From contig CAWFLL010000004.1 of the NCBI GenBank assembly GCA_963816785.1, forward strand, positions 620,001-684,000: a DNA stretch of 64,000 nucleotides, given 5' to 3'. The DNA comes from VRUE01 sp963816785. GTDB taxonomy: Bacteria > Actinomycetota > Thermoleophilia > Solirubrobacterales > 70-9. A program made the position numbers and the translations under genes. Below, one piece after another: positions 23,872 to 32,548 of the stretch (position 1 is the first letter of the stretch; each line of letters opens with the position of its first letter). The notes below the pieces were generated by a model. It worked only from the letters and a program-made list of their open reading frames with translations. It was not told the origin of the DNA and did not search any database.

Positions 23872-24986
23872 TGCGCCGCCCTCTCGTTCCTGATCTCGCC
23901 GCCGTGGGTGATGCAGGCGGCGTCGATGATGTCGTCCTCGAAATCGAGATTCAGCTCGCCCTCCTCGCCGATCAGCAGCCCGAGCAGGTTCTCGAGGTTC
24001 TTGGCGTAGAGCTGGGAGGCGGGCCTCGGCATCTCACTCGGCAGGTTGCGCGGGCCGATCACCTTGACACCGCCACCGTCAACGGTCTGCCCGGCCACGG
24101 TCAGCTCGCAGTTGCCGCCCGTCTCCGCCGCCAGGTCGACGATCAGCGAGCCCGGCTGCATCCCGCGCACCGCCTCCGCGGTGATCAGCAACGGCGCCGG
24201 CCGGCCCGGGATCGCGGCGGTGCTGATGATCAGGTCCTGTTTGGCGGCGTTCTCGCCGATCGCGACGCGGACCTTCTCGTTCTCCTCGTCGGTGAGCGGC
24301 CTCGCGTAGCCGCCCTCCCCTTCGGCGTCGGGGATGAAGTCCAGCTCGAGCGGGCGTCCACCGAGCGAGGCGATCTGCTCCCAGGCCGCGCGGCGAATGT
24401 CGAAGCCGGTGACGATCGCGCCGAGACGCTTCGCGGTGGCGACCGCCTGCAAGCCGGCAACGCCGGCGCCGAGGACCAGCACCCTAGCGGGGGGAACGGT
24501 GCCGGCGGCGGTGGTCATCATCCCCAAGAAGCGCCCCGACTCGTGGGCGCCGATCAGGGTCGCGGCGTATCCGGCCGCGGCCGCCTGGGAGGAGAGCGCG
24601 TCCATCGCCTGGGCGCGGGTCGTGCGCGGGATCGCCTCCATCGCAAAGCTGGTCACACCGGACTGCGCCAGCGCCCGGTTGGTCTCGGCCGCGGTCCACG
24701 GAGCGAGGTGCCCGATCAGGACCTGGCCGGACTTGAGGCGGCGGATCTCCGCCTCGGTCGGCGTCGCCACCCGCAGAACGACGTCCGCGGCCCAGGCGGC
24801 GTCGGCGTCGGTCATCTCCCCGCCGGCCTCCTCGTACTGGGAGTCCGGGTGCCCGGCCTCCTCGCCCGCGCCGGACTCGACCACGACGTCGATGCTCTCG
24901 TTTTTCTTCAACGAGGCGACGACGTCCGGGACGAGCGCCACCCGGCGCTCACCATCAGCGGTCTCTTTCGGAACTCCGATCTTCAT
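23868..24986 (-). CDS. pntA: NAD(P) transhydrogenase subunit alpha part 1 (NAD-binding)
   Basis: 372 residues. MKIGVPKETADGERRVALVPDVVASL is the classic AlaDH/PNT N-terminus, with the Rossmann motif VLVLGAGVAGLQAVATAKRLGAIVTGFDIR (~165-195), then QDLIISTAAIPGRPAPLLITAEAVRGMQPGSLIVDLAAETGGNCE. This is the NAD(H)-binding soluble dI domain of proton-translocating transhydrogenase. A degenerate copy of the 70-bp repeat lies directly upstream (24987-25053). Confidence 0.96.
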   Translation of the reverse strand: MKIGVPKETADGERRVALVPDVVASLKKNESIDVVVESGAGEEAGHPDSQYEEAGGEMTDADAAWAADVVLRVATPTEAEIRRLKSGQVLIGHLAPWTAAETNRALAQSGVTSFAMEAIPRTTRAQAMDALSSQAAAAGYAATLIGAHESGRFLGMMTTAAGTVPPARVLVLGAGVAGLQAVATAKRLGAIVTGFDIRRAAWEQIASLGGRPLELDFIPDAEGEGGYARPLTDEENEKVRVAIGENAAKQDLIISTAAIPGRPAPLLITAEAVRGMQPGSLIVDLAAETGGNCELTVAGQTVDGGGVKVIGPRNLPSEMPRPASQLYAKNLENLLGLLIGEEGELNLDFEDDIIDAACITHGGEIRNERAAQ

Positions 24987-25053
24987 TGAGTCAAGCTTCG
25001 CCTCGTTCGCCTCGCAAGAAGTCAGATCTCGATGCTCGGCTCACTTCGGCTCA
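24987..25053 (-). repeat. Degenerate copy of the 70-bp intergenic repeat
   Basis: On the minus strand this aligns to the 23797-23871 element (TGAGCCGAAGTGAGCCGAGC..ATCTGACTTCTTGCGAGGCG) but with several changes, and the linker reading frame is closed by TGA. It lies between the LLM gene and pntA1. Confidence 0.55.
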
Positions 25054-25080
25054 GGGGGCGGGGGAGAATATGCGATCCGG

Positions 25081-26142
25081 TCAGGCCGGCGTGCGGACAC
25101 CGGCGATCGCCGCGAGGCGCTCCAGCGTGTGCAGCTGCTGGTCGCGCTCGACGTGCACCGGGGAGACGATCAGGCGGTCGATCCCGGCGCTCTGGAAGCG
25201 CCCGATCCGCTCCGCGACCTCCTCCTCGGCACCGACCAGCGAGGTCGCCTCGACGATCTCATCCGGCATCGCCTCGTAGGCGCCGCCGCGGTCGCCGTCC
25301 TGGTAGCGGCGCTGCACCTCGTCCGCGACCTCGCCGAAGCCGAAGCGGTGCGCGAGGTCGACGTAGAAGTTCGTCTTGCGGCTCCCCATGCCGCCGAAGT
25401 AGAGGACGAGGCCCGCCTTGACGACGCTCTTGGCGGTCTCGAGGTCGCCGTCGATCGCCACCTGCAGCGTCGGTGAGACCTCGAGGTCGGAGCGCTGCCG
25501 CCCCCCCTTGGCGAATCCCGCCTCGAGGTGCTCGCCCCAGGTCTGCTCGAAGGCGTCGACGCTGAAGAAGATCGGGATCCAGCCGTCGCAGATCTCGGCC
25601 GCCATCTCGACCGATTTGCGGCCGATCGCGCCGACGAAGACGGGGATCCTGTTGCGCAGTGGGTGGAAGTTGAGCTTCAGCGCCTTGCCCTCGCCGCCGG
25701 GCAGCGGCAGCTGGTAGTGCTCGCCCTGATGGTCGACCGGGCCCTCCCTGGCGATGATCTCGCGAACGATTTCGATGTACTCGCGGGTCCGCCCCCACGG
25801 CTTGGCGTACGGGACGCCGTACCAGCCTTCGGAGACCTGCGGCCCGGAGGGGCCGAACCCGAATATGAAACGCCCGCCGGAGAGCTGGTCGATCGTCGCC
25901 CCCGCCATCGCCGCCGCGGCCGGCGGCCGGGCCGGCACCTGCATGATCGCGGCGCCGAGGTTGATCGTCGTCGTCTGCGGCGCGAGCCAGGCGAGGACGC
26001 TGACCACGTCGGAGCCGTAGGACTCCGCCGCCCAGACCGACTCATAGCCGGCCCTCTCAGCCGCCTGCACCACCTCGGCGGCGTCCTCGCCGGCGGGCCC
26101 GATCCCCCAGTAGCCGAGGTTGAGTCCAAGCTTTAGCGCCAT
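25081..26142 (-). CDS. LLM-class F420-dependent oxidoreductase
   Basis: 353 residues from ATG 26142, where the family begins: MALKLGLNLGYWGIGPAGEDAAEVVQAAERAGYESVWAAESYGSD, LAPQTTTINLGAAIMQVPARPPAAAAMAGATIDQLSGGRFIFGFGPSGPQVSEGWYG. These are typical of F420-dependent LLM oxidoreductases of Actinobacteria. The catalytic substrate is unknown. Near-leaderless: TAGGGT (minus, 26151-26156) 8 nt before ATG. The 26-bp gap to the divergent ATPase gene mirrors the glpX/LLM arrangement. Confidence 0.87.
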   Translation of the reverse strand: MALKLGLNLGYWGIGPAGEDAAEVVQAAERAGYESVWAAESYGSDVVSVLAWLAPQTTTINLGAAIMQVPARPPAAAAMAGATIDQLSGGRFIFGFGPSGPQVSEGWYGVPYAKPWGRTREYIEIVREIIAREGPVDHQGEHYQLPLPGGEGKALKLNFHPLRNRIPVFVGAIGRKSVEMAAEICDGWIPIFFSVDAFEQTWGEHLEAGFAKGGRQRSDLEVSPTLQVAIDGDLETAKSVVKAGLVLYFGGMGSRKTNFYVDLAHRFGFGEVADEVQRRYQDGDRGGAYEAMPDEIVEATSLVGAEEEVAERIGRFQSAGIDRLIVSPVHVERDQQLHTLERLAAIAGVRTPA

Positions 26143-26168
26143 CTGCCCGCACCCTATTGAATAGACGG
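26143..26168. promoter_or_regulatory. Compact divergent promoter between LLM and ATPase genes
   Basis: 26 bp between divergent starts, with the palindrome CTATTGAATAG in the middle. The minus direction has TAGGGT 8 nt before ATG; the plus direction has only an imperfect TTGAAT 6 nt before ATG. Confidence 0.5.
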
Positions 26169-28577
26169 ATGAGCGTCGAGCCAGAACGCCCCCGGGGCCT
26201 CTCGAGCGCTGAGGCTGCAAAGAGGCTTCACGACCTCGGCCCGCCGCCCGAGACGTCATCGCGCTCGGTGTCCAGCATCGTCGCCGGCAACGTCTTCACG
26301 CTCTTCAACGCGATCATCGGCGTCTTCTTCGTCCTCATCCTCTCGCTGGGGTTGTTCGCGGACGCGGTCTTCGGGCTGATCGCGATCGTCAACTCCTCCA
26401 TCGGGATCCGCCAGGAGCTGAAGGCGAAGCGGACCCTGGACGCGCTCGCCGTGCTGGTCGCCCCGCACGCCAAGGTGATTCGCGACGGCAGCGTGGTCAA
26501 CCTCCTCGCCGAGCAGGTCGTCCCCGGCGACGTCGTCGTCGTCGAGCCGGGCGACCAGCTCGTCGCCGACGGCGAGGTGATCGGCAACCGCGGGTTGACG
26601 CTCGACGAGGCGATGCTGACCGGGGAGGCCGAGGGGGTCAGGAAGGGCGTCGGCGAGCGAGCGCTCTCGGGCTCGTTCTGCCTCTCGGGCTCGGGCAGCT
26701 ACCGGGTCGACGCGGTGCGCGAGGAGAGCTACGCCGGCAAGCTCGCGGGCGAGGCGCGCTCCTTCCGCCACCCACCCTCGCCGCTGCAGGGGGAGGTCAA
26801 CCGGGTGATCGTCGTCTGCACCTACGTGATGATCCCGCTGGCGGCGATCCTGCTGCTGACCTTCCAGGTGCGGAGCGTCGACCTGGTGGAGGCGGCGCAG
26901 ACCGCGACCGCGGGCCTGGTGACCCTGATCCCCGAGGGCCTGGTGCTGCTGATGAGCGTCACCTTCGCGGTCGCCGCGGTCCGCCTCGCCGGCCGCGACA
27001 CCCTCGTCCAGCAGATGAGCGCCACCGAGAGCCTCGCGGCGGTCGACACGATCTGCGTCGACAAGACCGGGACGCTCACCGACGGAAAGCTGCGGCTGCT
27101 CGGGATCGAGGTCCCCGAAACGGTCGAGCAGGAGGCGGCGCAGAAGGCGCTGGGGCGCTTCGCCTCGAGCGCCGGCGAGCGCAACCGCACCCTCGAGGCA
27201 ATCGCGGCAAGCTTCCCTGTCCAGGCCGGTCGCGTCACCGGCGAGGTCCCGTTCTCCTCGGTCTGGAAGTGGAGCGGGTTGCGGTTCGGCGCCAGCTCCT
27301 ACGTGCTCGGCGCCCCCGACGTGCTCGAGCAGGCAGGGGCGCTGACGCTGCCGCCGGGCCTGAAGCGCAAGCTGGAGCAGGAGACCGAAGCGGGGAGACG
27401 CGTCGTCGCCTTCGGCGAGTCGCCCGAGGCGCTGCCCGACGACCCGGCCGGCGCCGCGCCGCCGCGGCTGAAGCCGGTGGCGCTGATCGTGCTCGAAGAG
27501 ACCCTGCGACCCGATGCCGCGGAGACGATCGCCTACATCCGCGATGAGGAAGTCGACCTGAAGCTGATCTCCGGCGACGCCCACGCCACCGTAACCGCCG
27601 TCGCCTACGCGGTCGGCGTCCCCAGGGACGCCGGCATCGTCGACGGCCCAGACCTCCCGGACGACCCCGCGGCGCTGGCCGAGGTTGCGCAGCGCAGCAC
27701 GATCTTCTGCCGGATCGCGCCCGAGCAGAAGCGGGCCCTGGTCCAGGCGCTACGGGAGTCCGGCCGCTACACGGCGATGATCGGCGACGGCGTCAACGAC
27801 GTGCCGGCTCTGAAGCAGGCCCGCCTCGCGGTCGCGATGGGCTCGGGGGCCCAGGTGACGAAGGGGATCGCCGACGTCGTCCTGTTGAAAGACCAGTTCG
27901 CCCGGCTGCCCGAAGCGGTCGCCGAGGGGCGGCGGATCGCCCGCAACATCCACCGGCTGGGGCGGCTCTACCTGACCAAGACCGTCTACGCGGCGGCGCT
28001 GATCCTGCTCGTCGCCGTGCCCGGCTTCGCCTTCCCCTTCCTCCCCCGCCACCTCACCCTCGCCGCCTTCCTGACGATCGGGATCCCCTCCTTCGTGCTG
28101 GCCCTGGCACCCTCCGACGGCCCCCTCTACCGCGGCCAGCTGCTGCGGGCGCTGGCCGTTTTCGCGGTGCCGGCGGGACTGGCGATCGCGTTCGGCTCGA
28201 TCCTCTCCTTCTTCCTCGTCGACACGGTGTTCGGCGGCTCGCTGGAGGCGGGCCGCACGGCCGCGACGACGACCCTGATCGTGCTCGGGCTCTGCTTCGT
28301 GCTGCTGCTGGAGCGGGGGCCCGGCCGCGAGCACATCGCGATCCAGAGCTACATGCTCGCCCTGGTCGCCGGGCTCGGGGCCCTCTTCGCGGGCATCCTC
28401 GCCGTGGGCCCCCTTCGCGACTTCTTCGACATGACCCTGCTCAACGCGAGCCAGTGGTTCCTCGCCCTGCTCTGCGCCGCCGTCGGGCTGACGCTCGCCA
28501 GCGTCCTCTGGCGCCTGCCTCAGATCGAACAGATGGGAGGCCCGGCCTCTCCAGCGGTGGAAGCCGCCGATGCCTGA
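26169..28577 (+). CDS. CtpE-like cation-transporting P-type ATPase
   Basis: 802 residues. Actuator domain with MLTGEAEGV (~155), phosphorylation site CVDKTGTLTDG (~300), hinge GDGVNDVPALKQARLAVAMGSG (~540), and about ten membrane helices with a PEGL motif in LVTLIPEGLVLLMS. Length and order, with no N-terminal heavy-metal domain and an N-terminus GLSSAEAAKRLHDLGP, resemble mycobacterial CtpE, a calcium-uptake ATPase; calcium is therefore the best substrate guess. ATG 26169 was chosen over the TTG at 26157. Confidence 0.88.
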   Translation: MSVEPERPRGLSSAEAAKRLHDLGPPPETSSRSVSSIVAGNVFTLFNAIIGVFFVLILSLGLFADAVFGLIAIVNSSIGIRQELKAKRTLDALAVLVAPHAKVIRDGSVVNLLAEQVVPGDVVVVEPGDQLVADGEVIGNRGLTLDEAMLTGEAEGVRKGVGERALSGSFCLSGSGSYRVDAVREESYAGKLAGEARSFRHPPSPLQGEVNRVIVVCTYVMIPLAAILLLTFQVRSVDLVEAAQTATAGLVTLIPEGLVLLMSVTFAVAAVRLAGRDTLVQQMSATESLAAVDTICVDKTGTLTDGKLRLLGIEVPETVEQEAAQKALGRFASSAGERNRTLEAIAASFPVQAGRVTGEVPFSSVWKWSGLRFGASSYVLGAPDVLEQAGALTLPPGLKRKLEQETEAGRRVVAFGESPEALPDDPAGAAPPRLKPVALIVLEETLRPDAAETIAYIRDEEVDLKLISGDAHATVTAVAYAVGVPRDAGIVDGPDLPDDPAALAEVAQRSTIFCRIAPEQKRALVQALRESGRYTAMIGDGVNDVPALKQARLAVAMGSGAQVTKGIADVVLLKDQFARLPEAVAEGRRIARNIHRLGRLYLTKTVYAAALILLVAVPGFAFPFLPRHLTLAAFLTIGIPSFVLALAPSDGPLYRGQLLRALAVFAVPAGLAIAFGSILSFFLVDTVFGGSLEAGRTAATTTLIVLGLCFVLLLERGPGREHIAIQSYMLALVAGLGALFAGILAVGPLRDFFDMTLLNASQWFLALLCAAVGLTLASVLWRLPQIEQMGGPASPAVEAADA

Positions 28578-28589
28578 ATCTCGATCGAG

Positions 28590-29030
28590 CTAGCCGCGGT
28601 CCGGAGCGAGCACGAACTGGGTGACGATCAGGTTGGCGGCGAAGCGGGGCTCGTGGCCTTCGCGGAGCCGCTCGACCTTGACCTCGATCACCACCGTGCT
28701 GCGGCCGACGTGCAGAGGCTCGGCGGTGGCGACGATCTCATCCCCAGGCAGCCCGGCGGAGAAGACGTTCAGCTTCAGCTCGATCGTCGTGAAGTTGTGG
28801 CCGGCGGGGATGTTGCGGAACGTCGACCAGGCAGCGACGGTATCGCCGAGCGCCGTCCAGACCCCGCCGTGGACATAGCCGCCGGGATGGAGGTGGCGGC
28901 CGTCGACGACGATCCTCCCCCGCGCGAATGAGTCCTCGATCTCGAGCGGCTCGATCCCGAGTTTGCCCGGAAAGCTGTCGCCGAGGAAGCCGCGCACCAT
29001 CTCCGGTGTGATGACAGAGCGGTCGCTCAT
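28590..29030 (-). CDS. PaaI-type hotdog thioesterase
   Basis: 146 residues from ATG 29030 (MSDRSVITPEMVRGFLGD). Hotdog fold with HPGGYVHGGVWTALGDTVAAWS as the active-site helix and TTIELKLNVFSAGLPGDEIVATAEPLHVGRS. Likely a CoA thioesterase. Last gene of the thiolase, enoyl-CoA hydratase, linker ORF, thioesterase operon. The ATG overlaps the linker ORF stop (ATGA). Confidence 0.85.
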   Translation of the reverse strand: MSDRSVITPEMVRGFLGDSFPGKLGIEPLEIEDSFARGRIVVDGRHLHPGGYVHGGVWTALGDTVAAWSTFRNIPAGHNFTTIELKLNVFSAGLPGDEIVATAEPLHVGRSTVVIEVKVERLREGHEPRFAANLIVTQFVLAPDRG

Positions 29031-29098
29031 CGGAAGACCTCGCGCTTCGCTCCCTCGCGAAGAATCAGATATGGACGCTCGGTCGCTGCCGCGCTCAC
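29027..29098 (-). CDS. 23-codon linker ORF, repeat element copy 2
   Basis: Starts GTG and reads (M)SAAATERPYLI...GAKREVFR. The start overlaps the stop of the enoyl-CoA hydratase gene (GTGA) and the stop overlaps the thioesterase start (ATGA). Nearly identical at the DNA level to the copy between pntA1 and pntA2, which is an unrelated operon. See 23797-23871 for interpretation. Confidence 0.4.
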   Translation of the reverse strand: MSAAATERPYLILREGAKREVFR

Positions 29099-30036
29099 AG
29101 TCCAAAGCCTTCCAGACCGTGGTCGCCGAACGGCTCGTCGCGCTCCCGCACCGCCTCCCTGAAGCCGCTCTCGGCGGCGCGGCGCACGAAGCCGTGCCCC
29201 TCCTCGGTGTGGCGGGCGATCCCGTCGAAGAAGGTCCCCAGCAGCTGGGTCTGGTGCAGGCCCTGCGCGTAGAGCGACTGGTTGACCAGCATCTTCATCA
29301 TCACCAGCTGGTTGATCGGCAGCCGCGCCACCCGCTCCAGCAGGCGCTCGAAGCGCGCGTCGAGCTCCTCGGGCGGGGCGGCCTCGGTCGCAAGCCCCCA
29401 GTCCGCCGCCTGCTTGCCGGTCAGCGAGTCCCCCGTCAGCAGCAGGCGCTTGGCGCGCATCGGGCCGATCCTGGCCGCCCAGAGGGCGGTCGTCGGCGAT
29501 CCCCAGACCCGCGCCGGCGGATAGCCGATCTTCGCATCGGTGGCGATCAGCAGCAGGTCGGAGCAGAGCGCCATGTCGGTTCCCCCGGCGACGCAGTAGC
29601 CGTGGACCTTGCAGAGCACCGGCTTCTCGGAATGGAAGAGGCTCATGAAGCCGCGCACGTTGCGCCACATGAACTGGAAGTCGGTGACCGGGTCCCAGTT
29701 CGACTCGGGCATGTGGTTGGCCGCGATCGTCGCCGGGTCGAGGGGGGAGCCGGGGGTCGCCTCGACGCCGCCGAGGCCGCTCATGTCCCCCTCCGCCGAG
29801 GCGACCAGGTCATAGCCTCCGCAGAAGCCGGTGCCGCTTCCGGCGAGCGCGATCGCGTGCACCGCGGGGTCCAGGTTCGCCCGCTCGACGCAGGCGGCGA
29901 TCTCGGCCGGCATCCGCGTCGTGATGCCGTTGCCCCGCTCGGGGCGGTTCAGGGTGATGCGGGCGACCCTGTCGCCCGTCTCGTATATGAGGGTCTGTAG
30001 GTCGGAGTCGCTCAGTTGCCTAGACCCGCTCGACAA
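29095..30036 (-). CDS. Enoyl-CoA hydratase/isomerase family protein
   Basis: 313 residues of the crotonase fold: VARITLNRPERGNGITTRMPAEIAACVERAN, oxyanion-hole region GSGTGFCGGYDLVA, and KPVLCKVHGYCVAGGTDMALCSDLLLIATDAKIGYPPARVWG. The usual second catalytic Glu region is altered (GSPTTALWAARIG), so hydratase activity is uncertain. The TTG start at 30036 overlaps the thiolase end; a later start is possible. Followed by the linker ORF and a thioesterase. Confidence 0.87.
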   Translation of the reverse strand: MSSGSRQLSDSDLQTLIYETGDRVARITLNRPERGNGITTRMPAEIAACVERANLDPAVHAIALAGSGTGFCGGYDLVASAEGDMSGLGGVEATPGSPLDPATIAANHMPESNWDPVTDFQFMWRNVRGFMSLFHSEKPVLCKVHGYCVAGGTDMALCSDLLLIATDAKIGYPPARVWGSPTTALWAARIGPMRAKRLLLTGDSLTGKQAADWGLATEAAPPEELDARFERLLERVARLPINQLVMMKMLVNQSLYAQGLHQTQLLGTFFDGIARHTEEGHGFVRRAAESGFREAVRERDEPFGDHGLEGFGL

Positions 30037-31177
30037 TCATCGCCTTGCCCTGACCGCCGGCGACGCACATCGTCTCCAGGCCGACCTGGTGATCGTCGGT
30101 CTCCATCACGTTCAGCAGGGTGCCCATGATCCGCGCCCCGGTCATCCCGAACGGGTGGCCGAGGGCGATCGCGCCGCCGTGCGTGTTGAGTTTCTCCAGC
30201 GGGATGTCGCACTCGTCCATGATCGGGATCACCTGCGCGGCGAAGGCCTCATTCAGCTCGACCGCGCCGACATCGTCGATCGTCATCCCGGACCTGTCGA
30301 GCACCTTCTTGATCGCCCCGATCGGGGCGACCCCCATGTACTCGGGCTCGTTTCCCCAGGTCGCCGCGGTGACGATGCGTGCTCGCGGCGTCAGGCCCAG
30401 CTCCTTCGCCCTGGTGTCGCTCATCAGCAGCACCGCCGCGGCGCCGTCGTTGAGCGGGCAGGAGTTGCCGGCCGTGACCCCGCCGCCGCCGAAGGCCTCG
30501 GGCAGTTCGGCCAGCTTCTCGAGGGTCGAGGAGGCGCGCGGGCCGTCGTCCTTCGCGACCTCGGTGCCGTCGGGCAGCTTCACCGGGACGATCTCGCGGT
30601 CGAAGAACCCGTCCTCCTGCGATTTCACGGCGAGTTCCTGCGAGCGCTGCGCGTACTTGTCCATGTCGGCGCGGCTCACCTCGTATTTCTCGGCGACGTT
30701 GACCGCCGTCAGGCCCATCTCGATGTAGGCGTTCGGCTGGCCGTCGTTGCCCTGCAGGTTCGGGTTCTGGTCATCGGCCCCGGCGGGCTCGGTGCGCTCG
30801 TTGTAGCGGCTGACCCACTCGATCCCCGCCGCGATGTAGACGTCGCCCTCGCCGGCCTTGATCGCGTTGCCGGCATGGCGGATCGCGTCGAGGCTGGAGG
30901 AGCAGTAGCGGGAGACGGTCACCCCGTTCACGGTCTGCGGGAGCTTCTCGGAGAGCAGCGAGATGATCCGGCCGATGTTGAAGGCCTGCAGGCCCTGCGG
31001 CATCCCGCAGCCGCAGAAGAGGTCCTCAACCGTGGTCGGGTCGACATCCGGGTTGCGCTCGAGCAGCCGGTCCACCACGTAGGCGCCCACCTCGTCGGGG
31101 CGCAGCTGCGCGAGCGAGCCCTTGAAGGCACGGCCGATCGGCGTGCGGATGGTGTCGACGATCACAGCATCGGGCAT
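30020..31177 (-). CDS. Acetyl-CoA acetyltransferase (thiolase)
   Basis: 385 residues. Nucleophile Cys in TVSRYCSSSLDAIRHAG (~88), VELNEAFAAQ, the catalytic His in GGAIALGHPFGMTGAR (~340), and the second Cys in ETMCVAGGQGKAMIVE near the C-terminus. Degradative or biosynthetic thiolase of beta-oxidation type. Preceded by AAGGAG 8 nt before the ATG. First gene of an operon with enoyl-CoA hydratase and a thioesterase. Confidence 0.94.
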   Translation of the reverse strand: MPDAVIVDTIRTPIGRAFKGSLAQLRPDEVGAYVVDRLLERNPDVDPTTVEDLFCGCGMPQGLQAFNIGRIISLLSEKLPQTVNGVTVSRYCSSSLDAIRHAGNAIKAGEGDVYIAAGIEWVSRYNERTEPAGADDQNPNLQGNDGQPNAYIEMGLTAVNVAEKYEVSRADMDKYAQRSQELAVKSQEDGFFDREIVPVKLPDGTEVAKDDGPRASSTLEKLAELPEAFGGGGVTAGNSCPLNDGAAAVLLMSDTRAKELGLTPRARIVTAATWGNEPEYMGVAPIGAIKKVLDRSGMTIDDVGAVELNEAFAAQVIPIMDECDIPLEKLNTHGGAIALGHPFGMTGARIMGTLLNVMETDDHQVGLETMCVAGGQGKAMIVERV

Positions 31178-31270
31178 TCGGTGTTCTCCTTGGCTTCCGG
31201 GGTATGAAGTGGGTCGTGCGCAGCGTAGTTGACCAAACTCCCGGCCCGCTTCTCGACTAAGTTAGGGCGA

Positions 31271-31651
31271 ATGTCGCTCGACGGGCTGCGCGCCTGGATA
31301 GGAGAGGTTGAGCGCAAGCTCGGCGTTCGCACGAAAGTGATGCTGGCGCTCGCGGTGATCGCGATCGGCATCGCGGGGGCCGCGGTCTATCTCGCGATCG
31401 ACACCCGCCAAGGCGCGGTCAGCGAGGGCGACGTGCAGGAGCTGCAGCAGGAACTCGAAGCGCAGATCGACTCCGAGGCCGGGGGCGGAGGCGCCGAAAC
31501 GGCCTCGCTCGAAGCCGAACTGGACGCTCTTCGGGCCCAGGTCGAAAAGCTCGAAGGGGGCGGCGCGAAAGGAAAATCCGGCTCAGGCGGCTCCTCGGGG
31601 GAAAAGGAAAACGGGGAAAAAGAAAAAGTCCCGGAAAGCGCGAAACCATAG
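31271..31651 (+). CDS. Single-pass membrane protein with coiled coil
   Basis: 126 residues. After ~20 residues comes one transmembrane helix (VMLALAVIAIGIAGAAVYLAI), then a predicted coiled coil (DVQELQQELEAQIDSE...ASLEAELDALRAQVEKLEG), ending in a Gly/Ser/Lys/Glu low-complexity tail. No known family is recognised. ATG 31271 lies exactly 7 nt after TAAGTT (31258-31263), a leaderless-type start. Confidence 0.6.
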   Translation: MSLDGLRAWIGEVERKLGVRTKVMLALAVIAIGIAGAAVYLAIDTRQGAVSEGDVQELQQELEAQIDSEAGGGGAETASLEAELDALRAQVEKLEGGGAKGKSGSGGSSGEKENGEKEKVPESAKP

Positions 31652-31776
31652 AGGGATTTGTGCTGATACGCACGATGTTTGGCCTTCTCGTCCCCTGACT
31701 CGGCTACAGTCGCCCGCAATCCACCCTCGCGCACAAACGCGAGCATGCCGACAGCGGCAGCGAAAGGAGGCCCCCG

Positions 31777-31920
31777 ATGCCCGAGGGCTACTGCGTCAAA
31801 GAGCGCAAGAAGGTCGAGATCCAGGAACCCAAACAGGTGACGATGAAAAACGGTCGCCCGGCGATCCAGGGTGTGTGCCCCGACTGCGGCACCAAAATCT
31901 TCAAGATCGGCAAACTCTAA
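31777..31920 (+). CDS. DUF5679 family small zinc-ribbon-like protein
   Basis: 47 residues: MPEGYCVKERKKVEIQEPK, then VTMKNGRPAIQGVCPDCGTK and IFKIGKL. The KNGRPA-QGVCP-CGTK core is the DUF5679 signature. The family normally has a CxxC near the N-terminus (YCVKC); here the second Cys is Glu (YCVKE), leaving three cysteines. Strong AAAGGAGG 6 nt before the ATG. Too short for routine ORF lists. Confidence 0.85.
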   Translation: MPEGYCVKERKKVEIQEPKQVTMKNGRPAIQGVCPDCGTKIFKIGKL

Positions 31921-32038
31921 AGCGGGCGGGGCGGCGCCGTCGGGGGCGTCGCCTAGTCCCGAACAGGCTGAACCCCGGCATCGGGCCGTTCGTATCTCGG
32001 ACTGCTGTGATGGCGGTTTCCTCTCAATACTTCCCGAG

Positions 32039-32548
32039 ATGGCTCCCGGAGCACTGACGCGGGAGAAGGACGTGCGCGAGGCGTACTCGGCGCACGGGTC
32101 CGAGCTCTACGGCTTCGCCGTCCGCTCGCTCGGGGACACCGGGCTTGCGGAAGAGGCGGTGCAGGAGACCTTCCTGCGCGCCTGGCGAGCCGGTGAGAGG
32201 TTCGATCCCCAGATCGGCTCGTTGCGGACCTGGCTGTTCGCGATCCTGCGCAACGTCGTCATCGACCTCGGCCGCGCTCGCGCCGCCCGGCCCGGCGTCG
32301 CCGAGGGGGGAATCGAGCCCTCGGTCGAGCCCCTCAGCGAGGCCCTGCTCTCGTGGCAGGTCGAGGAGGCACTGCGTCGGATCGGCGACGACCACCGGCG
32401 CGTCATCGTCGAGACCTTCTACCGTGGCCGGCCCTATGCCGAGATCGCAGAGGAGCTCGGTGTCCCGGAGGGAACCGTCAAGAGCCGCGTCTACTACGGC
32501 CTGAGGGCGCTCAGGGTCGCTCTCGAGGAGACCGGATATGACGGCTGA
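32039..32548 (+). CDS. ECF RNA polymerase sigma factor
   Basis: 169 residues from ATG 32039. Region 2: VREAYSAHGSELYGFAVRSLGDTGLAEEAVQETFLRAWRAGERFDPQIGSLRTWLFAILRNVVIDLGR. Region 4: LRRIGDDHRRVIVETFYRGRPYAEIAEELGVPEGTVKSRVYYGLRALR. Forms a unit with the next gene, whose ATG lies inside its last codons, and so is presumably held inactive by that anti-sigma factor. Confidence 0.92.
   Translation: MAPGALTREKDVREAYSAHGSELYGFAVRSLGDTGLAEEAVQETFLRAWRAGERFDPQIGSLRTWLFAILRNVVIDLGRARAARPGVAEGGIEPSVEPLSEALLSWQVEEALRRIGDDHRRVIVETFYRGRPYAEIAEELGVPEGTVKSRVYYGLRALRVALEETGYDG

Noticed and set aside
24987..25053. Linker ORF in the repeat copy before pntA1
   Set aside because: The frame matching copies 1-3 is closed by TGA, so no CDS was called here, only a repeat.
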